From positions 1-63,639 of the forward strand of contig JAZQOM010000011.1 in assembly GCA_045627885.1 (NCBI GenBank): a stretch of DNA of 63,639 nucleotides, written 5' to 3'. Position 1 is the stretch's first letter. Every line of letters begins with the position of its first letter. This document shows positions 15,705 to 26,000 of this stretch, piece after piece. The notes under the pieces are model-generated. The model was not told the origin of the DNA. It did not search any database and saw nothing but the letters and a program-made list of their open reading frames with translations. The translations under genes and the position numbers were made by a program. This stretch comes from CALCTE01 sp045627885 (lineage in GTDB: Bacteria; Bacillota; Clostridia; Oscillospirales; CAG-272).

Positions 15705-16487
15705 ATGGCAGAGCTTATATATGATATAACAAGCAGAACGAATCCGCTTGTTGTTAAAACCGCATCGCTTGCGTCGGCAAAGTCGCGCCGTGAACTCGGA
15801 CTTTATATGTTCGAGGGCGTCAAGCTTTTTTGCGAGGCATTGGATTCCGGTATATCGCTGGAATATGTTTTCGTTAAAAAGAGCTCGCTTGATAATCTTT
15901 GCTCATTGCTTGACAGAGCGGATTGCCGCGCCTATGTTGTTCCCGATATCTGCTTTGAAAAGATTTCGACCGAAAAAGCTCCGCAGGGTATAATAACGGT
16001 GGCAAAGCTCCCGAAGCTTTGCGATATATGCGATTCGGGCTCTTCTAAAAATTCCGTTATTCTTTATGATATACAGGACGCCGGCAATCTCGGAACGATT
16101 ATCCGCACCGCGCACGCTCTTTCCGATATAGATATTGTACTTTGCGGTGACTGCGCGGACGCTTTCGGTTATAAGTGCATACGCGCTTCCATGGGCGCTG
16201 TATTCAGGCAGAGAATCTACTCCTGCTCAAATTTTGAAAAAGCCGTGGCATTATATAATATAAACGGTAAGACCGTGTATGCCGCCGCTTTGCGCGATGA
16301 TGCCGCAAAGATTTCCGATTGCGCCCTTTCGTCTTGCTCTGTTGTACTCGGAAACGAGGGACATGGACTTCCCGACGAGGCAATAGCGCTTTGCAAGCCG
16401 ATGATAATACCGATGGTCGGAATGGAATCTCTCAATGTTGCCGCCGCGGCAACGGTCATTATATGGGAAATGGCGGGAAGAGGCTGA
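15705..16487 (+). CDS. TrmH/SpoU family RNA 2'-O-methyltransferase
   Basis: A SPOUT-fold enzyme that moves a methyl group from SAM to a ribose 2'-OH in rRNA or tRNA. The 260 residues comprise an N-terminal substrate-binding domain (L30-like, about 1-95) and the SpoU domain with its three motifs: DAGNLGTIIRTA (motif 1), GNEGHGLPDEA (motif 2) and SLNVAAAATV (motif 3), which together form the knot and cofactor site. Enzymes of this layout are often annotated RlmB or TsnR-like; the target nucleotide is not readable here. The stop overlaps the dprA start (TGATG). Confidence 0.9.
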   Translation: MAELIYDITSRTNPLVVKTASLASAKSRRELGLYMFEGVKLFCEALDSGISLEYVFVKKSSLDNLCSLLDRADCRAYVVPDICFEKISTEKAPQGIITVAKLPKLCDICDSGSSKNSVILYDIQDAGNLGTIIRTAHALSDIDIVLCGDCADAFGYKCIRASMGAVFRQRIYSCSNFEKAVALYNINGKTVYAAALRDDAAKISDCALSSCSVVLGNEGHGLPDEAIALCKPMIIPMVGMESLNVAAAATVIIWEMAGRG

Positions 16488-17680
16488 TGGAGGAAAAATA
16501 TCTTCTGTGGCTGAATATTGCACTTGACGCCGATTCGGAGCTTACAAAAAAGCTTCTTTTGAAATTTGATACTCCCGAGGGAGTATATAATGCCGAAGAA
16601 CGCGAATATTACGATAAAATACGCGATATACCAACGGAAGTGGTTGACAGACTTTGCGACAAGTCGTTTGACGAGGTTGAAAAGTGTCTTGCATTCTGCA
16701 AGAGGTACGGTGTTCGCATAGTGTGCAAGGGCACGGAAAAATATCCCGAAAGGCTTTCGCTTATATCAGAGCCGCCGCTTGTCTTATATGAGATGGGCGC
16801 GGATATTGATATTGACGACAACGCCTGCGTCGCAGTTGTGGGAACAAGAAGATGTACCGAATACGGAAGACGCACGGCGAGAAAAATAGCATACGAGCTT
16901 TCTATGTACGGCTGTATAGTCGTTTCGGGCATAGCGCTCGGAATAGACGCCGCGGCTCATCTTGCGGCGCTTGAAGCAAGCTGTCCCACAATAGCCGTGC
17001 TCGGATGCGGTCTTGCCACTGCTTATCCGTCGGAAAACAGAGAACTGCACAAGCGAATTCTTTCTGCAAACGGTATGCTTATTACCGAGTATCCGCCGTA
17101 TTCGCGTCCGGAAAAGTACCACTTTCCGCAGAGAAACAGAATAATAAGCGGAATGTGCGTCGGCGCGGTTATAGTCGAGAGCCACATTCGAAGCGGCGCT
17201 CTTATCACTGCAAAGCAGGCGCAAAGGCAGGGCAAGTTTGTGTATGCCGTACCCGGAAGAATTGACGATTTTAATTCGAGCGGAAACCTTGAGCTTATAA
17301 AGCGCGGCGCAAAGCAGATTACAAACGGAATGGATGTTGCCGAAGATTTTGAGCTTATGTATCCGAATCGCGTAAACACTTCTCACAGAGTGAACGCGCC
17401 TCCGCCGGTCGATATCGAAAGAGATGTAATTGAGCAAAAGGAAAAGAAATCGGAGCCAAAGCCGGAGTCTTTCAAAAAAGATTCACACTCCGTTACGGGT
17501 TATTCCGATTTAACGGGAGCGGGCAAGGCTATAGTCGATATGCTGTCCGAAGGCAGAAAAACAACGGATGAGCTCGTGCACGGAGGAATAGCTCTCGATG
17601 AGGTTCTGACGAATCTGACCATACTTGAAATTCAGGGAATAATCACCGCCGAAGCGGGCGGATATTATATACTTTTGTAA
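16487..17680 (+). CDS. dprA: DNA-processing protein DprA
   Basis: DprA loads RecA on incoming single-stranded DNA in natural transformation. The start is the ATG overlapping the previous stop, giving MEEKYLLWLNIAL and 397 residues. In order: an N-terminal SAM/HhH-like region, the extended Rossmann fold (from AVVGTRRCTEYG, with GIALGIDAAAH and the VIVESHIRSGALITAKQA block), a charged linker (about 290-330), and a C-terminal winged helix (GAGKAIVDMLSEGRKTTDEL). Placement before topA is the usual Firmicutes order. The only competence-type gene visible here is this one. Confidence 0.95.
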   Translation: MEEKYLLWLNIALDADSELTKKLLLKFDTPEGVYNAEEREYYDKIRDIPTEVVDRLCDKSFDEVEKCLAFCKRYGVRIVCKGTEKYPERLSLISEPPLVLYEMGADIDIDDNACVAVVGTRRCTEYGRRTARKIAYELSMYGCIVVSGIALGIDAAAHLAALEASCPTIAVLGCGLATAYPSENRELHKRILSANGMLITEYPPYSRPEKYHFPQRNRIISGMCVGAVIVESHIRSGALITAKQAQRQGKFVYAVPGRIDDFNSSGNLELIKRGAKQITNGMDVAEDFELMYPNRVNTSHRVNAPPPVDIERDVIEQKEKKSEPKPESFKKDSHSVTGYSDLTGAGKAIVDMLSEGRKTTDELVHGGIALDEVLTNLTILEIQGIITAEAGGYYILL

Positions 17681-17702
17681 TAAATATTGAAAGGATATAT
17701 CA

Positions 17703-19964
17703 ATGTCAAATCTTGTAATCGTTGAGTCACCAACAAAAGCCGGAACCATCAAAGGATATCTCGGCTCAAACTACAAAGTAATTGCATCAAAAGGTCATGT
17801 AAGAGACCTCCCGAAGAGTGAACTCGGCATAGACATCGAAAACGATTTTGCTCCGAAGTATATAAACATACGCGGAAAGGGAGATGTCATAAAAGAGCTT
17901 AAAAAAGAAGCGAAAACGGCAGGCAAAATATACCTCGCAACCGACCCTGACCGCGAGGGAGAGGCTATATCCTGGCATCTTGCTCAGGTGCTTTCCGATT
18001 ATACGGGAAAAATAAGCAGAGTAACATTCAATGAAATTACGAAAAACTCCGTAAAGGCGGCAATCAAGAACGCAAGGGACATTGACAACGACCTTGTCAA
18101 TTCACAGCAGACACGCCGTCTTTTGGACAGACTTGTCGGATACAAGCTCAGCCCGTTCTTGTGGAAGAATGTAAGGCACGGTCTTTCCGCGGGACGCGTT
18201 CAGTCGGTTGCGACAAGAATGATTGTTGAGCGCGAGGAGGAGATAAAGGGCTTTATTCCCGAGGAATATTGGGAAATAGAGGGCAAGTTTACAACTCCGA
18301 AGGGTGACACTTTCGTTGCCAAATATTTTTCTCAGGACGGTAAGAAAAAGGAAAACATCAAGAATGAGAAAAGAGCTCTTGAGATAGTCGACGACATAAA
18401 GAGCGGCACGCCCGTCGTAAGCTCCATTAAAAAGAGCGTAAAGCACAGAAATCCGGCGCCTCCGTTTACAACCTCTTCCATGCAGCAGGAGGCAAACCGC
18501 AGGCTTAATTTCAATTCTCAGCGTACGATGAAGGTCGCACAGGAGCTTTATGAAGGTATCAACCTCGGAACGGCTAACGGAGGAACTCAAGGTCTTATAA
18601 CCTATATGCGTACCGACTCTCTCCGTATTTCAAACGAAGCGGCTGTTGCGGCTAAAGAATTTATCGAATCGCATTACGGAAGCGAATATGCTCCCGCTAA
18701 ATTCAGAACATACAAGATAAGTGCAACGGCTCAGGATGCGCACGAAGCCATCCGTCCGTCGAATGTAAATCTTACGCCCGACGCCGTCCGTTCTCACATG
18801 ACGCCCGACCAGTACAGGCTCTATAAGCTTATCTGGGACAGATTTGTCGCAAGCCAGATGGAAAATGCGGTATACGACATTGTTACCGCAGATATATCGA
18901 GCTCAAAGAGCGTTCTTCGCGCAAACGGAAGCAGCATCAGATTTGCCGGCTTCCTTGCGGTATATGAAGAATCAACTGACGAAAAGCAGGAGGAAAAGCA
19001 GACGCTTCTTCCGGAGCTTTCGCAAAACGACAAGCTCAATATAAATTCCGTTGAGCCGTCAAAGCATTTTACCGAGCCTCCGATGAGATACACCGAAGCA
19101 ACGCTTATCAAGACTTTGGAGGAAAAAGGAATAGGCAGACCGAGCACCTATACTCCTACCATAATGACAATAATACAGCGTGACTATGTTGAGCGCATGG
19201 GTAAAGCGCTCCGCCCGACGCAGCTCGGAGAGGTCACGACAAAGGTTATGAAGGAAAACTTCCCCGATATCATAAGCTACGAATTTACGGGCAATATGGA
19301 AAGCGACCTCGATGACATTTCGGTCGGAGCAAAGGACTTTCTTGTCGTGTTAAAAGAATTCTACGCGGGATTTTCCAAAGACCTCGAGAAAGCGGATGCC
19401 ACAATGGACGGAAAAACCGTTGAGATTGCCGACAAGGAAAGTGACATAATCTGCGAAAAATGCGGTGCGAGAATGGTTATCAAGAAAGGCAGATTCGGAA
19501 GATTTGCCGCTTGCCCGAACTATCCGAAGTGCAAGAACACGAAGTCGATTGACAACGAGGGACATATCGTTGAAAAGAAAGCGCCGACTCCCGTTGCAGG
19601 TGAAAAATGCGAGCTTTGCGGCGGCGATATGGTTTTGAGAAAGGGACGCTTCAATTCGTTCCTTGCCTGCGTAAATTACCCCAAGTGCAAATTTACAAAG
19701 TCGATACAAAAGGATACATCGGGCGTATGCCCCGTATGCGGCGCTAAAATAGTGCAGAAGCGCACAAAGACACAACGCACCTTCTACAGTTGCGAAAAAT
19801 ATCCCGAATGCACATTCTCGACATGGGATATCCCGATAGACGAAAAATGCCCCGATTGCGGCGGAACCTTATTCTATAAGAAGAACAAGAATCAGGTCTA
19901 CTGTGCAAAGGACGGCTGTGGTTACAGCGCGGAAAGAACTCCGGAGAACGCAAATGAGGATTAA
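17703..19964 (+). CDS. topA: DNA topoisomerase I (type IA)
   Basis: Topoisomerase I relaxes negative supercoils by passing DNA through a transient single-strand break. Of 753 residues, the first part holds the Toprim domain (VIVESPTKAG at 5-14 and DPDREGEA as the Mg-binding DxDxE motif). The catalytic Tyr is in the YMRTDS motif of the central domain. The C-terminus carries Cys4 zinc ribbons (pairs such as CEKC/CPNYPKC, CELC/CVNYPKC, CPVC/CEKYPEC, and a last CPDC/CAKDGC), so four ribbons rather than three can be counted. It overlaps trmFO by 11 bp. Confidence 0.97.
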   Translation: MSNLVIVESPTKAGTIKGYLGSNYKVIASKGHVRDLPKSELGIDIENDFAPKYINIRGKGDVIKELKKEAKTAGKIYLATDPDREGEAISWHLAQVLSDYTGKISRVTFNEITKNSVKAAIKNARDIDNDLVNSQQTRRLLDRLVGYKLSPFLWKNVRHGLSAGRVQSVATRMIVEREEEIKGFIPEEYWEIEGKFTTPKGDTFVAKYFSQDGKKKENIKNEKRALEIVDDIKSGTPVVSSIKKSVKHRNPAPPFTTSSMQQEANRRLNFNSQRTMKVAQELYEGINLGTANGGTQGLITYMRTDSLRISNEAAVAAKEFIESHYGSEYAPAKFRTYKISATAQDAHEAIRPSNVNLTPDAVRSHMTPDQYRLYKLIWDRFVASQMENAVYDIVTADISSSKSVLRANGSSIRFAGFLAVYEESTDEKQEEKQTLLPELSQNDKLNINSVEPSKHFTEPPMRYTEATLIKTLEEKGIGRPSTYTPTIMTIIQRDYVERMGKALRPTQLGEVTTKVMKENFPDIISYEFTGNMESDLDDISVGAKDFLVVLKEFYAGFSKDLEKADATMDGKTVEIADKESDIICEKCGARMVIKKGRFGRFAACPNYPKCKNTKSIDNEGHIVEKKAPTPVAGEKCELCGGDMVLRKGRFNSFLACVNYPKCKFTKSIQKDTSGVCPVCGAKIVQKRTKTQRTFYSCEKYPECTFSTWDIPIDEKCPDCGGTLFYKKNKNQVYCAKDGCGYSAERTPENANED

Positions 19965-21276
19965 GGTTATCGGCGCAGGACTTGCCGGTTGCGAAGCGGC
20001 TTATCAAGCGGCAAAGCAGGGAGTAGATGTTGTTCTTTACGAGCAAAAGCCCGTAAACTATTCTCCGGCTCACAAAAGTCCGAATTTTGCCGAGCTCGTA
20101 TGTTCAAATTCTCTACGCGCAAGAGGACTTGAAAACGCGGTAGGTCTTCTCAAAGAGGAATTAAGGGTACAGGGCTCGCTTATTATGGAATCGGCGCTCG
20201 AAAATCTTGTCTCGGCAGGCGGAGCTCTTGCCGTGGACAGAGAGGGATTTTCGCAGTATATAACCGATAAGATTAAATCAAACGGCAGAATAGAAGTCGT
20301 TTACGAGGAAGTAAAAGAAATACCTCACGATGAATATACGGTCATCGCAACCGGCCCGCTTTCAAGTGACGGAATGGTAAATGCGATGAAGGGGCTTCTC
20401 GGCGACAGCTTTTTATATTTCCACGATGCCGCCGCTCCGATAGTTGCTTTTGACAGTATTGACCTCTCTAAAGCGTTCTTTGCTTCAAGATACGACAAGG
20501 GCGATGCGGATTACATCAACTGCCCTATGACAAAAGAGGAATACGACGCATTCTATAATGCGCTGATATCAGCTCCGACGGCGAAGCTTCACGAATTTGA
20601 GGCAAATATCAAGGTTTTCGAGGGCTGTATGCCCGTTGAGGTTATGGCGGCAAGAGGTCACGATACACTACTGTACGGCCCGCTTAAGCCGGTCGGTCTT
20701 ATTGACCCGAAAACGGGTGAAATGCCTTATGCCGTTGTTCAGTTAAGGGCAGACAATGCCGCAAAGACGATGTATAACATCGTCGGATTCCAGACTCATC
20801 TTACGATTTCCGCGCAGAAGGAAGTTTTCGGCATGATACCCGGACTTGAGAACGCATCGTTCCAAAGATACGGCGTTATGCACAGAAATACATACATCTA
20901 TTCTCCCGGATGTCTCGACTGCACCTATGCGATGAGAAACGATGCCAAAATACGATTCGCGGGGCAGATGACAGGCGTTGAGGGATATGTGGAATCCACC
21001 GCGTCCGGATTTGTTGCCGGAGTGAATGCCGCAAGAGATGCTCTCGGAAAGCCGAGAGTGATATACGGCTCCGATACCGCGATGGGCGCACTTGCACAGT
21101 ATATTTCCAATCCCGGTATCACGGCAAAGCAGTTCCAGCCGATGAATGTAAATTTCGGAATAATGGATTTATTGGACAAAAAAGTCAAGGGCGGCAAGCA
21201 GGAGAAAAACAGGCAGATTTCGGCTCGTGCGCTTGAGCGCATTGAGCAGATTAAAACAGAACTTGAAAGCTTGTAA
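19954..21276 (+). CDS. trmFO: Methylenetetrahydrofolate--tRNA-(uracil-5-)-methyltransferase TrmFO
   Basis: TrmFO is a folate- and FAD-dependent enzyme that makes ribothymidine at position 54 of tRNA. The start is the ATG at 19954 (MRIKVIGAGLAGCEAA), inside the end of topA and 7 nt after a GGAG site; the product is 440 residues. The FAD-binding GAGLAGCEAA opens the protein. AELVCSNSLR and the TGVEGYVESTASG block are family-specific. The topA-trmFO pair is the same as in Bacillus. Confidence 0.95.
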   Translation: MRIKVIGAGLAGCEAAYQAAKQGVDVVLYEQKPVNYSPAHKSPNFAELVCSNSLRARGLENAVGLLKEELRVQGSLIMESALENLVSAGGALAVDREGFSQYITDKIKSNGRIEVVYEEVKEIPHDEYTVIATGPLSSDGMVNAMKGLLGDSFLYFHDAAAPIVAFDSIDLSKAFFASRYDKGDADYINCPMTKEEYDAFYNALISAPTAKLHEFEANIKVFEGCMPVEVMAARGHDTLLYGPLKPVGLIDPKTGEMPYAVVQLRADNAAKTMYNIVGFQTHLTISAQKEVFGMIPGLENASFQRYGVMHRNTYIYSPGCLDCTYAMRNDAKIRFAGQMTGVEGYVESTASGFVAGVNAARDALGKPRVIYGSDTAMGALAQYISNPGITAKQFQPMNVNFGIMDLLDKKVKGGKQEKNRQISARALERIEQIKTELESL

Positions 21277-21286
21277 AGGAAACTAA

Positions 21287-22288
21287 ATGAAGATAATTGT
21301 AGATGTAATGGGCGGCGACAACGCTCCCGAGATTCTTGCCGAGGGCGCTCTGAAAGCGGCGTACGAGCTTTCGGTATCGCTTATACTTGTCGGCGACGAA
21401 AAAGCAATTAAAAAAGCGATAGAAAACAGCAAATACGGCTCGGTTGATGTCACTGTGGTTAATGCCGACAAAGTGCTGACTATGGAAGATGACCCGATGT
21501 CCGTTGTGAGAGCAAACCGCGACAGTTCCATGGGTGTTGCTTTTGACCTTTTGAGGGACGGCAAGGGTGACGCCATGATAAGCTCCGGAAATTCCGGCGC
21601 GCTTCTCTGCGGCTCTACGCTTATAATCAAAAGAATAAACGGCATAAAGCGTCCCGCTCTTGCAAGCTCCGTTCCGATAGGAAGAAAGCTTCTTATAGAT
21701 TCGGGCGCGAATGTCGAAACAAAGCCTGAATATTTTCTGCAATTCGGTCTTATGGGAAGCATTTATGCAGAGCTTATGTACGGCATAAAATCTCCGAAGG
21801 TTGCGATTCTCAACAACGGAACGGAGGAGCATAAGGGTACTCCCGTACATAAAGAAGCCTATGCGCTCTTAAAGCAGAGCAATCTCAATTTTATCGGAAA
21901 CATTGAAGGCAGAGATTTATATAAGGACTGTTCCGATGTCGTCGTATGTGACGGATTTTCCGGAAACATCGCGCTTAAAACTATGGAGGGCAGCGGGAAA
22001 TTTATTAAAGGTATATTGAAGGATATGTTCGGCGGCGGGCTTTTCTCTGCGATTGCATATCTTCTTGTAAAAAAGAGGGTGGCAAAGCTCAGAACACAGC
22101 TTGACTACCGCGTATGCGGCGGCGCACCGTTTCTCGGTGTAAACAAAACGGTTGTGAAAGCTCACGGTAACGCCAACGAAAAGACGATATACTACACCGT
22201 AAAACAGGTGTATAAGCTTGTCGAAAACGATGTTATCGGCGAGATTTGCCGCAGACTTGAGAAAGGAGCCGATACCGATGCAAATTGA
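21287..22288 (+). CDS. plsX: Phosphate acyltransferase PlsX
   Basis: PlsX converts acyl-ACP to acyl-phosphate, the donor for PlsY in phospholipid synthesis, at the inner face of the membrane. The 333 residues start with VDVMGGDNAP, the family signature, and include MISSGNSGALL and VCDGFSGNIALK. Its end overlaps rnc by 11 bp. In Bacillus fabD, fabG and acpP lie between plsX and rnc; here none of them do. Confidence 0.95.
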   Translation: MKIIVDVMGGDNAPEILAEGALKAAYELSVSLILVGDEKAIKKAIENSKYGSVDVTVVNADKVLTMEDDPMSVVRANRDSSMGVAFDLLRDGKGDAMISSGNSGALLCGSTLIIKRINGIKRPALASSVPIGRKLLIDSGANVETKPEYFLQFGLMGSIYAELMYGIKSPKVAILNNGTEEHKGTPVHKEAYALLKQSNLNFIGNIEGRDLYKDCSDVVVCDGFSGNIALKTMEGSGKFIKGILKDMFGGGLFSAIAYLLVKKRVAKLRTQLDYRVCGGAPFLGVNKTVVKAHGNANEKTIYYTVKQVYKLVENDVIGEICRRLEKGADTDAN

Positions 22289-22994
22289 CGGATTTGATGA
22301 GCTTGAACGAAAGATAGGCTATACTTTCAAGAATAAACAGCTTCTTTTCTGCGCGCTTACGCACAGCTCCTACGCAAACGAATCGAATATGCACGATTCC
22401 GAGCACAAGATAAGCTCGTATGAGCGGCTTGAGTTTTTCGGGGATTCCATTCTTTCGTTTGTGGTTTCCGAATATATTTACAAAAACTATCCGGAATGCC
22501 CGGAGGGTGAGCTTACTCGCCTGAGAGCCGCCGTTGTTTGCGAGGAAAGTCTTTACGAAGTTGCTACTTGCCTTTCGATAGATAAATTTATGATTTTGGG
22601 CAACGGCGAAAAGCATTCGGGCGGCAGAGGCAGAAAAAGCGTTCTTGCCGATATGGTTGAGGCGATTATCGCCGCTGTCTTTATTGACTCCGGGCTGAGC
22701 GACAGCAAAAAATTCATTATAGATAATCTTGAAAGCAAGATAAAATCCCTTATGGGCAGTGACAGTGTGGTTGACTATAAGACGGAGCTTCAGCATCTTG
22801 TTCAGCAAGCGCCCGGCGAAAAGTTTGAGTATGAGCTGATAGGCGAAAGCGGCCCCGACCACGACAAGAGATTCATAATGGCGGCAAAGCTCAACACAAA
22901 CATCATCGGAAAAGGAACGGGACGCACAAAAAGAGAAGCAGAGCAGCAGGCGGCAAAAGAGGCGCTCACTCTGTTCGGAATCATAAAACAGTAA
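22278..22994 (+). CDS. rnc: Ribonuclease III
   Basis: RNase III cuts double-stranded RNA, including rRNA precursors. The start is the ATG at 22278, preceded by AAAGGAG, giving 238 residues. The N-terminal catalytic domain shows the signature ERLEFFGDSILS with the metal-binding Glu and Asp, and a second acidic site in DMVEAIIAAVF. A C-terminal dsRNA-binding domain starts at DYKTELQHLVQQ and ends with TKREAEQQAAKEAL. It precedes smc, as in many Firmicutes. Confidence 0.96.
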   Translation: MQIDGFDELERKIGYTFKNKQLLFCALTHSSYANESNMHDSEHKISSYERLEFFGDSILSFVVSEYIYKNYPECPEGELTRLRAAVVCEESLYEVATCLSIDKFMILGNGEKHSGGRGRKSVLADMVEAIIAAVFIDSGLSDSKKFIIDNLESKIKSLMGSDSVVDYKTELQHLVQQAPGEKFEYELIGESGPDHDKRFIMAAKLNTNIIGKGTGRTKREAEQQAAKEALTLFGIIKQ

Positions 22995-23008
22995 TTTGAG
23001 GTGTAACA

Positions 23009-26000
23009 TTGTATCTTAAGTATGTAGAAATGCAGGGCTTCAAGTCTTTTCCCGACAAGACGGTATTCAACTTCGGAAAAGGCGTAACGGCGATAGTGGG
23101 CCCCAACGGAAGCGGAAAATCCAATGTTTCGGACGCGATAAGATGGGTTTTGGGCGAGATAAGCTCAAAGAGCCTTCGCGGAAACAAAATGGAAGATGTA
23201 ATATTCAGCGGTGCTCAGGGCAGAAGTCCGAGCAGCTTTGCAGAGGTTACTCTTTGCATGGACAACAGTGACGGCGGACTTAACGACGAGCACGAGGAAG
23301 TCACCGTAACGCGCCATTATTCGAGAAGCGGTAACAGTGAATACTATATAAATAAAAAAGAAGTAAGACTTCGCGACATATACGAGCTTTTTCTCGATAC
23401 CGGTATCGGTCGTGACGGATATTCTATAATCGGTCAGGGACAGGTTGCGGAAATTCTTTCGCCAAAAAGCGATACGCGGCGTGAGATGATTGACGAAGCC
23501 GCGGGAATATCGAAGTTTAAGCACAAAAAGCATGACGCGGAAAAGAATCTTGCGCAGACTGCGGATAATCTTGTGAGACTCAACGACATTCTCGGTGAAG
23601 TTACATCGAGAGTTGAGCCTGCGAGAAAAGAATCGGAAAAGACGCAGAAGTATCTTGTTTTATTTGAAGAACAAAGAAAGCTCGAGGTTTCTCTTTGGCT
23701 TGACGAGATAGACAGTCTTGCCGGAGAAAAAGAAAAAATTCAGAATGCCTACGATTCCGCAAAAAAGAATCTCGATATCTGCAACACGGAGATAGAGGAA
23801 TGCGAAAAAGGCGTTGAGCAGCTTACGCTTCTTTCGCAACAGAACAGTGAAAAAATAGAAGAAAGCCGAGAAGGTATAAAGAATCACGAGCATCACATGA
23901 GCGAGCTTTCCGAGAGAAAGAGCGTTCTTGAAAACGATATAAGCCACTACAAGGAAAGGCTTGCCGAGCTTGAAAAGGAATTCGGTGAGCTTGACGCTAA
24001 GATTAAAGAAGCAACGGAGAAGTTTGACGGAGAATACTCAAAGGGCAAGGAGCTTGACGAAAAAAAAGCAAAGCTCGAAGCCGATATCGCGGTGGCGCAG
24101 AGCAGAACCGAAGAGCTTTCGTCTAAGCTTTTCAACATTGACTTTGAGATAGGCAATCTCGGGCTTTCAAAGGAGCTTGCCGCTCAGGATATAGCGGAGC
24201 TTAACACAAAGCGTTCCGTAACGAAAGCCAATATCGCCCAGCTTGAAAGCAGAATAGCCGAGCTTTCGCAGAGCAAAAAGCAGGACACTCAAGATGCCGA
24301 AAGCAAGGAGAAATTTGAAAAAGCCGAAAAAGAGAAGGCTGAGAGGGCAAAATCTCTTGCACAGATTTGCACAAAGCTCGACGAAATTGACATAAAGATT
24401 AAGAATGACGAGCAAATTTTGAATTCGGCTTATGTGAAAATGCAGGGGCTTATGGTTTCTAAGGCTGAAAAATCAAAACATATTGATATGCTCAGCCGTA
24501 TGGAAAATATGCTCGAGGGCTATGCGTTCAGCGTAAAAGCCGTAATGCAGTCTGCAAATTCCGGTAAGCTTTCGGGAATTCACGGGCCTGTATCAAAGCT
24601 TATATCCGCTCCTGAGGAGTACGCCGTCGCTCTTGAGGTTGCGCTCGGCGCGCAGGCTCAGCATATAGTAACGGAAAACGAGAGGGCGGCAAAGGCGGGA
24701 ATCGCGGAGCTCAAAGCGGCAAAAGCCGGAAGAGCGACATTTCTTCCGCTTGATACCGTAAACGGCAGAAGCATAAGCTCCGCCGACATCACAAACAAAA
24801 ACGGCTACATCGGAATAGCTTCCGAGCTTGTTACATTTGACAAAAAATACGAGCGTATTGTAAGCTATCTTCTCGGCAGAACGGTAATTGCCAAGGATAT
24901 TGACTGCGCCGCTTCAATCGCGAGGTCGTGCGGCTTCAGATATAAAGTCGTATCGCTTGACGGTCAGGTTGTTAACGCGGGCGGCAGCTTTACGGGCGGC
25001 AGTCTCAGCGCAAAGACCGGTATGCTTACAAGAAGCGCCGATATCGAAAAGCTTACAGCTGAGCTTTCCGTGATATTAAAAGACATAGACAAGCTTCAAG
25101 CGGAGATTGACAGTGCAAACGACGAAAAGGCTTCGCTTTATGCTCAAAGCACAAAGCTTTCCGACGAAGAGATATTGCTTAAGACAAGTCTTGCCGCAAT
25201 AGATGCGGAGCTTGCCGCCATAAGCGAAAATATGAAGGATTATGCTGAGCTTCGCAAGGACAGAGAAAGCGATATAGCAAAGCTTGAATCCGAAATCAAG
25301 CTTATGAATGAAGAACTCGCAAAGCTTGACGCCGATGCGGATAAGCTCGAAGAAAAGCAGAAAAGTGATGACGAGATTTCTGCTTCCCGCAAAGAAGAAC
25401 AACAGAATATGCAAAACGAGAACGAGAGCTTGAAAAATCGTCTTTACGATATGAAAATTGAGCTTGCGGAAGTTACAAAGGATATCGAGAACTATCAGTA
25501 TTCGATAACAGCCATGGCACAAACTCTCGAACTCGACACGGACAGCGCAAAGGGATATCAAAAGCAGATTTCCGAGCTTAAATCAAAGATTGAATCCGTA
25601 AATGCGGAAATAAAGGAAACGGCTGACGAAATTGCCTGCGGCGACAAGACATATTCAAATATGCAGGAAACCGTAAAAGAGCTCGACGCACAGAATCTCG
25701 AATATGAAAAGAAGATAAACGAATTCACCGCAAAGCAGAAAAAATGCTACGGCGAAAGAGAAAATCTCATAAGAGAATTCACGCGGTCGGAAGCAAAGCT
25801 CGAAAGCGGACAAACAGAGCACGACAGGCTTATATCGAGGCTCTTTGATACTTACGACCTTACATATTCAACTGCCGGCGAATTCAGAATAGTTATTGAG
25901 AACAAGACGGAATCCGGAAAGCGTCTTTCCGTTTTGAAGGGTGAGATTAAGAAGCTCGGCTCGGTTAATCTCAACGCCGTTGCCGAATACGCGGAATTAA

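Noticed and set aside
22233..23009. Long open frames antisense to rnc, smc, recD2, ftsK and clpC
   Set aside because: They mirror codon bias of the opposite strand, have no family likeness and no ribosome sites.
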